A stretch of DNA of 64,000 nt from Epiperipatus broadwayi. Its lineage: Eukaryota > Onychophora > Udeonychophora > Euonychophora > Peripatidae. Each line of letters begins with the position of its first letter. The first letter of the stretch is position 1. The position numbers and the translations under genes were made by a program. The DNA is taken from the NCBI GenBank assembly GCA_028023455.1, contig JAQFVV010000055.1, positions 6,726,030-6,790,029 of the forward strand. The letters are read 5' to 3'. Positions 1 to 11,989 of the stretch are shown piece by piece. Under the pieces are notes generated by a model that saw nothing but the letters and a program-made list of their open reading frames with translations, was not told the DNA's origin and did not search any database.

Positions 1-519
1 TTTCGCTGTGTCTGTAATCAAAGCATGAAAGTACACACACACACATATATAAAATCTACCTATCATGATTCATGCAGAAAGATGATCAGGTAGCATAAGA
101 TTCATGATGACTACATCCTAGATTAAAACTAAGTAACTTAAGACATTAAGATGAAGAATATGTAACATGTATGCTTGTGTTAAAATATGTTTTCATACAT
201 ATATTTGTCTAGAAGTTGCATTAAATATAGAGTGTATTTTTCATGGGTAAAACGCACACATGTATTCCACGTGTGGAACATTTTAACAAGTATTAGCGAC
301 GTAATTAGGATTTATTACTATCTATTAACGGATGCACCTTAGGAGGGTATCTTCTCAACTGGAATCCAGTTGTGAATCTATTGTTTATTGCAGCTACACC
401 CCTATAAACAAATATCTAGATTGAAAGTTACAGTCTAAAAGCCCTCACGTGGATAAGAAGTGGTTATCGTAAACGCGAGTAAAACAGATACAACATATGT
501 TAAGTTCCGTCGATCAAAC

Positions 520-664
520 ACGCATGCGCAAACACAGATAAATGTTTAGTTTTACGCTTAATTAAAGTCTTCAGTTTTAAGCAACAATTTTACGCATGCG
601 CAAACATAGATAAATGTTTAGTTTTATGCTTAATTAAAGTCTTCAGTTTTAAGCAACAATTTTA
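520..664. repeat. 72-bp tandem duplication
   Basis: Two head-to-tail copies (520-591 and 592-663), each beginning ACGCATGCGCAAACA and ending in GCAACAATTTT. They differ by only a few bases, so the duplication is recent. No coding content is seen. Confidence 0.9.
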
Positions 665-984
665 CTCTACGAGTCCCCCATCCGATTCTTTTCCCGTTTT
701 TTTTTTTTTTAAATTATTTTATATTAAAATGGCTCTTTTTTTAAAAAAAAACCCGCTTCATTTTCCTTTTGTGTGAAAATTTTATTAATTTCACATTATG
801 TCAGCTAACGTTTACCTGACTTTAACTGATTTCGGTAATTTAATGATTCTAAAACTTTATTGCTAAATTAAAAATGAAAATAACGAAACTAATTTTAAAG
901 TAATAAGTTTAGAATCGGATCCGGGCATTAACTATTTATGGGCAGTGGGAAAACATTTAACAACGCGGTAAGTATATAAAATAG

Positions 985-1222
985 TCAATGGCTTTATTAC
1001 TCAGGAGTTCATAAGAAATTCGAGCGCCGGAAATGCGTGAATTGGAATCTATCATTGGGCGTTCATAAGAAGTTTGAACAATGGATGTACCAGAATTGGG
1101 GCAAATCGTCAGTAGTTCATAAGAATTTAGAACAAGTGTCAAAACTGAAATCGATCCCGGGATCTTACCCTTCACAGCCTCATGCTCTATCACCGCACTA
1201 AACCACGCAGAGCTCCCAACAA
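985..1222 (-). mobile_element. tRNA-derived SINE (family C) with tripled body
   Basis: Read on the minus strand, a tRNA-like head lies at about 1150-1220. It has an A-box-like TAGTGCGGTGATAGAGC and a B-box-like GGGATCGATTTC. The body carries the module TTCTTATGAAC three times (near 1105, 1050 and 1000). The element ends in the family tail CTGAGTAATAAAGCCATT. An open frame spans it by chance and shows no protein family. Confidence 0.65.
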
Positions 1223-1327
1223 TGTCGCCGAGTCTTGGAGAAAAAACCTGCTTGACCATCATCATCAATTGATATTTTTGAATAATTACATTTTGAATTA
1301 CAAGTGTCAAATTAACTTGACCTACAT

Positions 1328-1720
1328 CTTTGACACTATCCACTTTAAATAAATATAGTAATGTCTATGATTAATCATTTACTAAACTAGAAATTGTCTC
1401 TAGCACAGATATAAACTTCAAAAACTCAATATGATTTTTTAAAATTAAACACCGAAACACATGAAGTTATCCCCTCCCCCCCACGTGTAATATCTTTATA
1501 AATATATTAAATAACCTAAATATTACCACATATTCTTTTAAATTAATATTCACTAGCAAATGTGAATAACTCCATGTGTTTGTGTTTAATTTTTAAAAAA
1601 TCATATATATTAATCTGTAATTAGTTTTGAAGTTTGTATCTGTGCTAGAGACAATCTCATGTTTAGTAAATGATTAATAATATTCATTACTATATTTATT
1701 TAAAGTGGATGGTGTCAAAG
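1328..1720. repeat. Foldback (inverted-repeat) element
   Basis: The left arm (about 1328-1465) is the reverse complement of the right arm (about 1575-1720). The outer ends are CTTTGACACTATCCACTTT and AAAGTGGATGGTGTCAAAG. The centre holds C-rich and A/T-rich filler. Part of the left arm recurs near 34980-35060, so it belongs to a dispersed family. It is non-coding and looks like a MITE or foldback retroelement. Confidence 0.8.
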
Positions 1721-1929
1721 GTGACTATGTACTGTGAACTTGGAGCTCTAGAGTCTGTCATTTTACCACTAATGCAATCCATATGGTTGATATCAAAACA
1801 GTGATGTAACAATAATATTTCAATCTATTAAAAACCTCCTGAAAACAAATGCCAATTGCCACTACTAATAAAGGGTAAGACAAAACGGGTTTTAAATCAC
1901 CCACTACAGGGGAAGAATCTACTCAACAG

Positions 1930-2143
1930 TCCCTTATAGAAAAGCAGTGAAAAGGAGGTTGTAACTAACCGGTATACAAATAGCTAGATATCCATTTACG
2001 AACCAACATTGGATGATTAGTTTGGTTGATGATGGACCAATATAAAAAATCTTAAGTTTATTAAAAAAAAAATTCTCAGCTGGATTCGAACCCAGGTCAT
2101 AGACATGACTGATAGGCGCATTACCATTGCACTATGAGGACCT
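1930..2143 (-). mobile_element. tRNA-derived SINE (family E)
   Basis: On the minus strand the head (2143-2072) reads like a tRNA, with TAGTGCAATGGTAATGC as A box and GGGTTCGAATCC as a near-perfect B box. It is followed by an A/T-rich linker and a body that includes GTAAATGGATATCTAGC. The same body recurs at 30540-30600, 42320-42360 and 60190-60240. Confidence 0.7.
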
Positions 2144-2845
2144 TCTAATAATATATATATATGTCATATGACCAAATGCATATGGAAATGAATGGGCGAT
2201 AGAGAATTATAACAATGTCACAGGAAATACTTTGCCACTCCCCACCTCCCAACGTAATTTAGTTTCCCATTTCAAAATTTGAAAAATATTGGACAGCTTT
2301 AGTGAATCTTTTACGGCTAAGATATCAGACTAACTCCTTTTACTACATATATGTACAATGAATAATATTCTTCACGTGAGCTAAGATTTTAATATGTATT
2401 TATTGAAAATGCATATGTTTAAATACGTATACTGAAGACTTAATCAATCAGTTATGATCATAATCTAGAGTCTGGAATTTAGGCAAGGAATATTTAAATT
2501 AAATACATTTGTTTTAGATTGCAAGCAAAACTTTTTTTTTTTTTCAAGTATTTTGTCTAAAGCGAAACTGAGTTATTGATAACAATTATTAATTAGTAAG
2601 AGGGTATGTAGATATTTCTAAATAATCTCATTACTTAGCAAGCAGTTGGTGGGCTTGAAGACTAGTCACTTCTTCATTGTTTATCCTTGGAGAATTAGTG
2701 GAGAGGTCTAGCCTATAAATGAACTACTTAATTTCTGCTTTTACTACGTGTGTGTGTGTGTACGTGTAAATAACATTATAAATAAATATCAGCTATTAAT
2801 ACTGCTGAGAATATATAATATCTATGGAGTACTTATTAATTAAGT
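2144..2845. other. Gene-less A/T-rich sequence
   Basis: No coding frame, tRNA or clear repeat structure is seen. It contains a short T run near 2530 and a short (GT)n near 2748. Confidence 0.5.
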
Positions 2846-4273
2846 GATCTGATGTACAGTGGCTTCTCCTTAAACGAAGTCAAGAATATCTCAGCAATTA
2901 TGCGCAGATAAAATTAGCCACTTTATTTTCCATTCCCCACTCTAAATTTTCCCATATTCTGCTCCATCCCATTTCCACAACATAATCTTTGTCAACTCTA
3001 TAGCCTTTATATCTAAATCCCCCTTATCTTTTCCCAAACCCAGCATAAAAACCAATAATTAACTTTTCTGTTTTCATATTTATTCTTCTATAACTTCATT
3101 ATATGTACCCTTTCTGTTTTCAAGCATTTACATTCAATTAACAAATGCCTAATATTTTCTATTCCTTCCTTACATAATTTACAAAATAAATCACCCATTT
3201 TTTTCCATTTACATGTATAATCTCTTGTAGCTAAAGATACCGTTCGAGCCTTAAATAATAAACTACTTTCCTTACTATTATCATATATTAACTCGCACCT
3301 AATATTCTGTTTATTTCTATATATATTTAAACTCTTTTTACTCTCCATACTATTTATCCATCTCTCTAACTCCCTATTCTTTATTAATAAATCTATTCTT
3401 TTATCCCATTCCTTACTACTATAACACTCAACAATCCTCTTAACACAATCATCATATGTTTTGTACAAATATACTGATATAAATTCTTTATCCAAATCTT
3501 TGGCATACCACACTATTTTGGCTATTCTTTTATTATCCATAAACTGCAATCTACAAACATTTTCATTTTACTTTTTGCATCTCATATGAAAACTTGACCA
3601 TCCCATTTCTCCTTGAATTGCCTCCCTTGTTGTCCATACATCTGCATCCAATGCATGTCTTCCTACTTCCCTTTGAACTTTTTTTAAATAATCTAATACC
3701 CCTTTACTAACACATAATGCATCATTACCATATGTTGACCCTGCTACTGCAACTCCCATATAATTCTAGCTACATCATATTTATTATATGAAAACACTGT
3801 TAAGTTCTTTAGCAACCTCTTTCTTTTCTTTGCTTCATTTATCAATTTTTTCTCCCATTCATCCAAATAATTTTTCTGATTACTTAAAATAATTCCCAAA
3901 TAACTATATCTATTCATCACACTTAACTTAATATCTCCCAATAAAAATTCTACATCTTCTCTTTCTCCAGTATTAACCATCATTATATTTGATTTTTCTT
4001 CACTAAATTTAATCCCCATCTCTTTACCTACCCTTGCATATGTCCTCAGCATAACTTCCATATCTTCTCTTCTTTCTGCACACAAAAATATATCATCGGC
4101 AAAAAAAAAGACCTGACAAAATATATACTCCCTTACTACCTATTAATGGTATCTCTATCCCTCTTCCTAATCTTTCTATTGCTCTTTCCATTTCACTCAA
4201 ATACAACACAAACAAAATAGGTGACATAGGGCATCCTTGCTTTAGTCCCACCCCATTTTAACTTTAACTGATT
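2846..4273 (-). pseudogene. LINE-A copy 1, 5'-truncated non-LTR retrotransposon relic
   Basis: On the minus strand the RT part begins near 4260 with the GLxQGCPMSPILF block. It continues through a damaged FADD-type active-site region (about 4100) and the palm/thumb stretch at 4085-3744 (FSEEKSNIMMVNTGERED, YSYLGIILSN). It ends in the C-terminal part with a CKLCKEG...HLLIEC zinc-knuckle-like motif (about 3200-3120) and a 3' UTR reaching 2846. Frameshifts split it into at least four pieces. It is collinear with LINE-A copies 2 and 3. It encodes nothing functional; the element would have copied its RNA by target-primed reverse transcription. Confidence 0.85.
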
Positions 4274-5001
4274 CAGAGCTTGTTTGAGTTATTGGTGCGC
4301 TCTCTGTATTGCATTTTTGTAACTACAAGCTTATAAAAGTAATGTCACGTTATATATGACTTGCTTTTTTAATAATATATATGAAACTAATTCCAAATGC
4401 GCTAACTATAATAGCAATTTACAAGTCAGATAAACTTAAATTATTGTAACAAACTTGCAGAGGATACCTATTTTCTAATATCAATACTAATTTATTAGTT
4501 AAATAAAAATAGTCCACTTCTATCTAACATATCATTGATAACTAAAAGAATGAAATGTTAAAATGACTAGTAATTTTGATTTGTGAAATGTTATAATATG
4601 CACATTTGTTACTAGCGTCTCCATAAATATTGTTACGTATTCTTACTGCTATGTAGAGCCAGTACATACTTATAGTGTTATTAAAATTATTAGAATTTAC
4701 ATTTTAAATGTTATTTGAAACTCTACACGTAGGTTTGATTACTACTTTAATAAGATTACTGATAATATAAAGTTTCATTTCTTTAGTATCAATGATTGAT
4801 TTATTAATTATATAACAAAAAGTGGTCTATTTTTTTCTTTTTATCTTTTTAATATTTTTTTTTATTAGCATTGATATGAGAAAATAAGTATTCTTTACAA
4901 GTTTGTTAAAATGTCTTTCCAAAGCCTAATTTGTGAACTGTTATTATAGTATGTGTTTTCTTTATATATATTATAAAGAAAGATGGAGAGATATCCATTT
5001 T
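4274..5001. other. Gene-less A/T-rich sequence
   Basis: No recognisable gene or structured repeat is seen. It contains long T-rich runs around 4828-4865. Confidence 0.4.
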
Positions 5002-5335
5002 AATTATCATGCATAAAACAGTTCCAACTGTCATGTGTGAAACAGTTACAATTCTTATGTATGAAACAACATCAATTATCATGCATGAGACAGTACCAAT
5101 CATTATGCATAAAACATTTCAAATTATCATGCACAAAATAATTCCAATTTTATGCATGAAACAGCCCCAATTATCATGCATGAAACAATTTCAATTATCA
5201 TGTACAAAAGCAGTTCCATTTTTCATGCATAAAAGTTTCAATTATCATGTACAAAAACAGTTTCATTTGTCATGCATAAAACAGTTTCAATTATTAGGTG
5301 TCAAACAGTTCAAATTACTATGTATGAAACATCTA
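5002..5335. repeat. Degenerate ~24-bp minisatellite
   Basis: About thirteen imperfect copies of a unit like CAATTATCATGCATGAAACAGTT stand head to tail. The overlapping open frames reflect the period, which is near a multiple of three, and not a gene. Confidence 0.85.
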
Positions 5336-6640
5336 CTGTTCAGCTATAGTATTATGTGAAAAAACTGATAATAAGTTACTCTGTAGTAACACCAATCTTC
5401 CATGAAAATATTACAACATTTGGCATTACAGTCATTATCGGGTCTGTTGCAATATGGCTATACACTAATCAAGAGAAAGTCAAAAACTGATTTTTATAAA
5501 GAATATGTTTTGATTAGCATACAACACATTGGAATAGGATGATTTCTAAAAAAAATATTGCAACATCAATTATTCATGTGCTAACATCAAATCAGTTGTT
5601 TTGCTAATATAAAATACAAGGCACAGATCATTATATTTGTTTGGATCATTGACATCACTCTAAGACAGCTGATGGTCATGCTTGCAGTTTCTAGAAAATT
5701 TGTTAAATTTTTCACCTAGTATGATGGCCAGACATCAGATGTTTCACACACAATGATTTGAAGATATCTCCTTACTTCAAGATGCATTAATTTATTTACT
5801 ATATATATGTATGTGTATATATGTACTGTGTGTATACAGTTTATATAATAATAAAATGTAATTATATTCCAAATAATGGTAAATACTAAAATAAATTCCA
5901 ATATAAACTTATAATCAATAGTAGTACTTTCAAATATATTCATAATCATTTTCAACTAAACTGACTTAATTTCAAAATGGAGTAAAACAACATCAACCAG
6001 AAGTCACCATCTTAACATAGGATTTTTATACTGCTGGATTATGATGAATTTTAAAAATACTAAGAATACACTGATAAGTCAAGAGATTTGATTGGCTATA
6101 TATAATAAAAATGAACACAAGAGTGGTCAAATGAGATCAATAAAAATAAACGGTTAATAGTTAATTAATACATGACTTAATGCAAAAAAAATATTATATA
6201 TAGATCAAAAAGTGTTTCTAATAGGTTGCCATGATATTTGGTGTATAAATCCAATATAGCATTATGCATATTTGTGTGTGTATATATGTAAATTCAAATA
6301 ATTTTAATTTGCCTATTAATAAATGTCAGCTATTAATGTACAGGCATAAATATAGTATTGATAATATATAAATTTATTCACGGAACAACTAAGTATGAAT
6401 ATGCAACCATAACACCAATTCACAAATCAAATTCAAGAGCCATTTTAACAAACTTGTAATTTTTTTTATTTATCTAAACAGGTTTATTTATACAATGTTT
6501 TATCATGAGATGTATAATTTATGAGCCAATAAGCTCATATATAAAGTATTAAAATGAACAACCAAAAAATTACAGATATGAATACTAAAATAGAAATAAA
6601 ACAAACAAACTCCTTTTTAAAACTTGTTTTTTATATGACT
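5336..6640. other. Gene-less A/T-rich sequence
   Basis: No coding or RNA feature can be supported. Short TA/GT microsatellite stretches occur near 5800-5840 and 6275-6295. Confidence 0.4.
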
Positions 6641-7152
6641 ATAATCATGGAAAAAAAAAAAAAAATCCAACATTTCGACTATTTTATATAGTCTTTTTCA
6701 AGGCACACTAAAATAAAATATATATGTATAACAAATAACACATATTCCATAAAAATAAATAAATAAAAAATTATAAAATATATTCATAACCAAAAATTTA
6801 TCTTATCTCACTCCCCTTTCCTATTACCAACAACCACAACTCAAAAAGAAACACTTTCCTTTTATTAAAAAAAAAAAAGAATCTATATATATATCCTTTA
6901 AAACATTTAATTAAAAACCTATTATTTTCTTTTCTGTTTATCTATTAACATCCTATTTAATTCTGGTTTTATTTCATTAATGTATACACTTTCTTTTATC
7001 ATCCTTTCATTATATGACTTAATACATTCCAAAGGCTTTATATCAAAATCCCCATGCTTAAATTTATTCATGTGAATGTAAACAGCAGACTTTTTATCAC
7101 CTAAATGCTGTTTTTAATTTATTCTTACTAGTCCCAACATATGTCATTTCTA
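6640..7152 (-). pseudogene. Penelope-like element 3' end: GIY-YIG endonuclease relic
   Basis: On the minus strand from 7149 one reads MTYVGTSKNKLKTAF. After a frame change comes DKKSAVYIHMNKFKHGDFDI, then PLECIKSYNERMIKESVYIN and EIKPELNRM, ending near 6940. This fits the C-terminal GIY-YIG nuclease of Penelope-like retroelements: YVG for the second half of the motif, the catalytic-type Glu in KESVYIN, and KPELN. Downstream at 6712-6668 is a snap-back motif, TTGAAAAAGACTAT..ATAGTCGAAATGT, of the kind found in Penelope terminal repeats. The frame is broken and the RT domain is missing. The assignment rests on motif recognition and was not confirmed by a database search. Confidence 0.6.
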
Positions 7153-7289
7153 CATTCTTTCTGTGCTTGATATATTAAATTATATGAATACTAATTGAAA
7201 ATTTTCAAGTTAGGTTAAAGTTTCTTAGGAGTCAGAAGATTTTTCAAAGTCTATTAACTCCCATGTCATCTTGTAGGTGAATTCAGGTG

Positions 7290-7582
7290 TCAACCTTATG
7301 TCCCTGCCCCTTTGTTTTCAATTTTTTTTAGTAGAGTTTGCCAAGGGTCAGTACAATTGGCATCAAATGGCAACGAGCATCTAATGAGCCATATAGAATA
7401 TGCTAAAAAGGTAGCACTCCTGACTACAGCAAATATGCCTGTGTTGGTTGCTTGCTTTAGGGTTGCAATGAGTGGGTGTTTTTCCTTGAACAAAGAGATA
7501 ATTAGATGTCTACATTTGTGTAATGCAATACATTGTTTAAAAATATGTTCAATGGTGTCCTCTTCCCGATGACATAAGGTCT
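7290..7582 (-). pseudogene. C-terminal fragment of a third LINE family (LINE-C)
   Basis: The minus-strand frame from about 7578 reads CHREEDTIEHIFKQCIALH, the C..C/H..C zinc-knuckle-like motif found after the RT domain of many non-LTR elements. It continues with LFKEKHPLIATLKQATNTG up to the stop near 7296. No RT core is adjacent, so this is a truncated relic. The family differs from LINE-A (CKLCKEG) and from the RTE-like element. Confidence 0.5.
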
Positions 7583-7944
7583 AAGGATGAAAAACCCCTA
7601 TTTACCATGAGAAAGTAGCCCATTGGAAGGGCACTAAGGTTAACCTTGATCTAAATAATGCCCATTTTTTCTCATTAATGATAATATAATAATTGGATAA
7701 AAGAAAACCAAATATCTACTTTTACCCAACTACCACATTCTTATAGATAGTGGATAAATTGATATCAAACTGGTAAATTAGCATTTATATGAGAAATAGT
7801 AACAGTTATAAGTTTATTAAAATGACTTTCTAAGTTTGATTTGTTAATTGTCATTATAACAATATATCCAAACTTAATTTCTCTGTGAATAAGCTTATAC
7901 ATAATAAGTGTAATAATGCTCAAGACTAAATGGGTTTGTAAGTA

Positions 7945-8153
7945 ATCATTAAAAGACAGTCACTACTTAGGTAATTCCAATATTAATAACAATCAACAAT
8001 TTCAAACTGTTGTCAAGGCAACCTCCATTTAACAATAAAAGTGCCCATTTAACAATCCCATTATTGTTAAAAGGAGGTTGCTAGTAGAACAGTTTGAAAT
8101 TGTTAATTGTCATTAATATTGGGATTGTCTGAGTGTTGACTGGTTTTTAATGA
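7945..8153. mobile_element. MITE-like inverted repeat element
   Basis: The ends are inverted copies of each other. The left side (7945-8030) has TCATTAAAAGACAGTCA, CCAATATTAATAACAATC and CAATTTCAAACTGTT. The right side (8055-8153) is its complement. The core GGCAACCTCC/GGAGGTTGC closes the hairpin. A half copy lies at 21685-21765. Confidence 0.75.
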
Positions 8154-8315
8154 TATATATATAATTAGATAAAACAGATGAGATCATTTAAAGCAAGGTG
8201 TTCTTAGGAGAAAGCAGAAGGCATCAAACTTGACATATTCTTATCTTTGTTTTATTTTGGATATGCATTGACTTCCTGAAAGAAAAAGAAACATTTTTTT
8301 CAAGTTTACTTATTC

Positions 8316-8390
8316 CAAATTTGATCTCAGCTCATAGACATAGCTGGCAGATGGGCTACTATTACTCCATAAGGTCCTCATATATAGTAA
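8316..8390 (-). mobile_element. SINE head fragment (family E)
   Basis: On the minus strand it reads AGGACCTTATGGAGTAATAG...GAGCTGAGATC, aligning by eye with the tRNA-like head at 2072-2143. The B box is decayed. Confidence 0.4.
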
Positions 8391-9335
8391 TAGTCTGAAT
8401 TCTTTATCAGCATCATGTGTAGGAAACTTTATGCATAAGAAGCATGGGTATCCCTGTTTAATTATATTTTTTGTGTACATGTGAATATACAAACAAGAAG
8501 AATATTACTACCTTCTAAATGACATGTCAAATACTCCCTCATTTAATGTAAAATAGATACATCCTTATTTCTTATATTCAAAGTTATTCATATATAGGGC
8601 AGGTAAAGAATCCATACAAGTACACACTCTCTCATTCTTATTTGTGTTGTGTGTTTTAATATTATTTATAATTATGACAGAGGTTCGATCTATTATATAT
8701 ATTGTAACAATATAAATAATTGCACATGAATTATTTACAGTGATAAAGCTGCACAAATAAAGAAACAAAAAACTGTCATAAATTGATTGATGGAGGTATA
8801 AAGTATTGTGTGCGTATACTAGATATTACATAAAAAGCTGATTTAAAAATATAATAAAAAGTCTTATCTATACATTTTTAATTATACTATTAAATATTTT
8901 TATAAAGGAAATATATTTTATAAAAGTGCAAATAATAAAATTATAAATTATAACTTATGTTATGTAAGGGAGGACAGAAAAATTGATTTTCACCTGCTAT
9001 GCAAATGAATGTAATTGGTGCTATTTATGAAAATTTATAGTAGTTTGTGACCCTTTTAGATTTTCCCATTGGAGTGGGTTTTAAAATAATATATTCCCAT
9101 TCTTTCAGCAAATTTAATGGCAAATCTGAATATATTATTGAAAATTGTGGATTACTAAAATTAAAAGTTATTGAGCAATTTTTAGAGATCAGTAATAATT
9201 TTTCTTTCTTCCTATCACTATCAAAATTTTTTAAAAATAGGAGGGAGGGATATATAGTTATATAATTTAAAGGATGAAGAAATTGTTTATCAATAAACAC
9301 AGTGTAAATAAACAGATGTTAAATCTATAATTAGT
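8391..9335. other. Gene-less A/T-rich sequence
   Basis: Nothing supportable is seen. Frames overlapping on both strands at 9025-9300 are mutual antisense shadows in low-complexity A/T sequence. Confidence 0.4.
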
Positions 9336-9458
9336 CAAGCATTGTTAGCCCGAGAGGTCGAGGTCATTGCAGCCATCTTGCAAGCAAGTAGTTGATTGTA
9401 GATGGTTGTGGGTTCACCTTCCAGCCGATGCTATGACATATGGAAAAAAAGTCTTATA
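9336..9458 (+). mobile_element. tRNA-derived SINE (family B)
   Basis: It begins AGCATTGTTAGCCCGAGAGGTC, continues through GCAGCCATCTTGCAAGCAAG and a B-box-like TGGGTTCACCTTCCAGC, and ends ATGACATATGGAAAAAAA, an A-rich tail. Related copies lie on the minus strand at 18330-18428 and 37952-38063. The spacing suggests a class II (long variable arm) tRNA ancestor. Confidence 0.7.
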
Positions 9459-10124
9459 ACTAGGTTTTAATAAATCTGTTTTTTGAAAAATGTCTTTGAA
9501 TATGTAATAGATGTATAAAACAAAAATGTAAATAAATAAATAGGTCAAAAATAAATTTGAAGGAAGTCCAGTCTAGTCTATTTTAAGCTTTTACTTAAGA
9601 AGCAATGTTGCAGTAATATCATGAAGAGAAGAAAAACTGCTAGTTAAAATAGTTTTCGACCATAGTTTGGATTGTCTTACCTTGCTGACTTTAAAGTATT
9701 TGTCAATACTAAAATCCATCACTGCAAGTATGACACTAGCTATAGCCAGACTATATACTATGTGTGGCTAGAAACCAACAACCACACCACTCGAAATACC
9801 CAGAGTGATGATCCAGAGACAAACACTGAAGATTGTTAAAACCAGTCATTACCTGCTTTGATCATACCATGACAAAAGAAGTGGACTGCACTGTAAGACC
9901 TATATACCATATTTAATGTCATAATTGCCCAAGGAAGGTAGCTAGTATCAATGATGAACTAATTAAGACTTATTCATAAATCTAATAAAAGAACAGTGTT
10001 TGCCATAAACAATGATTTCAAACTTTACATTTGGTAAAGAAATGTTACCAATATAGTTATCATAAAGCCTTAAGTTTAAAGTATACTAATAATTATTATT
10101 TTATTATTTGATTGAATACAAGTA

Positions 10125-10262
10125 TAATGTATTAAGTTTAAATGTAATTATAGAAGAGATTTGAACACAGACTTTCCTACTACCTTCAGCTATCCGAACT
10201 ATCTCATACAACTGCTACACATGTCCACACCCATGTCAAAAAGATAAATGATCTCCAATATA
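10125..10262 (-). mobile_element. Single arm of foldback family 2 (tRNA-like end)
   Basis: On the minus strand it runs from GTGTGGACATGTGTAGCAG through GGATAGCTGAAGGTAGTAGG to a B-box-like GTGTTCAAATC, then to the family end TATAATTACATTTAAACTTA. No second arm or hammerhead segment is present. Confidence 0.6.
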
Positions 10263-10642
10263 CATATTTTCTTATCTTTAATATTTTGTATTACCTTTGT
10301 TATATAGTAATAGTTGCAAATATATAAACAACAATTTTATATATCTATTGTCAATAAATTGTTAACTTATAATTACTATTAGATTTATTTTATGCTTGCT
10401 TATCAAATTCACCCAAAACATTATGATATTAACATCTATCATGCTACTAATATCCACAACCCTGAAAAATCATGCAATCTATTGGGGACATCCAGGGTTA
10501 ATGGTAATAATTTATAAATGGTGACAAGGCATAAATAAGTTTTCTAAAAGTAAACTTTCTATTTAGAAGGTTTGGTACCTTAAGTTTCATTTTCCTTTTA
10601 TTGAAGTTAAAAAAAAAACAAATGCTAGATTATAAGTCATTT

Positions 10643-10985
10643 TATTTGAGATGCATGTTAGGAGTAACAAGAAGAGATCGAAAATGCAATATATGGGTAA
10701 GAGAACAAATGGGTATGTCTTTGAAAGAATTAAAAGACTGAAGGAGTTGGTCTGGACATGTTGCTAGAAGAGCTGATAATAGATGGATAATTGAAATCTT
10801 AAACTGGATTTCAAGGAATTGTAAAAGACCCAGAAAGAGACCACATGTGAGATGGATGGATGAAATAAGAAAGTGTACAGGGGTGATGTGGAGAAGAAAG
10901 GCTAGAGATGGGAGAAGTTGGATTGAACTTGGAGAAACCTTCATCCTGCAGTGGATTGATAATGGTTAACAATGATGATGATGAT
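10643..10985 (+). pseudogene. RTE-like LINE, 3'-terminal fragment
   Basis: In shifting plus frames it reads SWSGHVARRADNRWIIEI, then LNWISRNCKRPRKRPHVRWM, then DEIRKCTGVMWRRKARDGR and ETFILQWIDNG. This is the conserved C-terminal block of RTE-like endonuclease-reverse transcriptase polyproteins. It ends in a short (ATG)n tail, typical of RTE-type 3' ends. Other copies are at 24340, 24985 (minus), 39240, 41655 (minus), 49640, 50620 (minus) and 52225 (minus). It is severely 5'-truncated. Confidence 0.75.
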
Positions 10986-11763
10986 ATTAACCATAATATA
11001 AATATTTATTTAGAGCAAACAAAAATTTTCATTATAATATATATATGGACACATACTATATAAGCACTACTGTTTAAGAACACTGCTAATTCTGAAAGTG
11101 CTGATCTTATCTGCTAGATATTTTCAGATAAACTACTACAGCTATGAAATATAGATGATTAGATTAGAATGGAAGTGAAGATTAGAATGAAAAGTCGCAT
11201 TGCTAAGATTCAGCAATAATTCAGCAAATCATTACTGATCAAGTATGTGGAGACTCTTGACTGTTCATATATAATCTCATACTTATATAAGAATGAATGC
11301 TAATATCTATTAAAAAGAACCTTTATCCTGTTAGCCATTTGCAGGGGAGAAAAAATGTTGAAAATATATTTCAGATTGTGTGGGCCAAATATTAGCATAA
11401 TTATGTAAAAGAAAAATAACAAGGTACTAGTCAACAAGAATTTTGACATAAAAACAAAATGAAGATATGTTGATGATGGCTAACATTTTAACCAGTAGTG
11501 CCCTAATGTAACCTAAAACACATTTTCCAGTGTCATCTAACTTTTTACTATGGTGAGTTTGAATGGTATTATATTGTGTTTTTAGACGTAAAAAAATCAG
11601 ATATATTAATCTTTAGAAAAGTGTATTATTCAAAAAAATCAGTAATAAACTAAAATTTTAGCTACAGACATTATTATAATTAGAAAAATTAAATTTTACA
11701 TATTAAAATGTACGCATTTTTGGTAAACCTATTATTATACAGCGCAGAAAACTGAAATTATTT

Positions 11764-11844
11764 AAACGGAAGTCAATCTCTGATAATGCGCGGAGATTTA
11801 TAATATTTAAGAAATAGCGCATTATCGGAGATTGACTTCCGTTT
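11764..11844. repeat. 28-bp inverted repeat (small MITE)
   Basis: Arms AAACGGAAGTCAATCTCTGA... (11764-11791) and its complement (11817-11844) match with one mismatch and enclose about 25 bp. Such a short hairpin in otherwise unstructured DNA is probably a MITE relic. Confidence 0.75.
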
Positions 11845-11989
11845 GAAGCATTTTGATAAATATAACAAAATGTGACATAGTTAATAACCACCAATCTGGC
11901 CGGACTCATAACTTGATTCCATTGTAAAAAATTTTTTTTCAAATTGTAATTTTTTTGAATAGCCAAAATTATGTTCAATACGCAAAACA

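Noticed and set aside
957-1343. 128-codon open frame on the minus strand
   Set aside because: It runs across a tRNA-derived SINE and the start of a foldback arm. The translation follows the repeat structure and shows no protein family.
4906-5359. Open frames on both strands with repeated residues (MHKT, MCETV)
   Set aside because: They arise from the ~24-bp minisatellite, whose period is close to a multiple of three.
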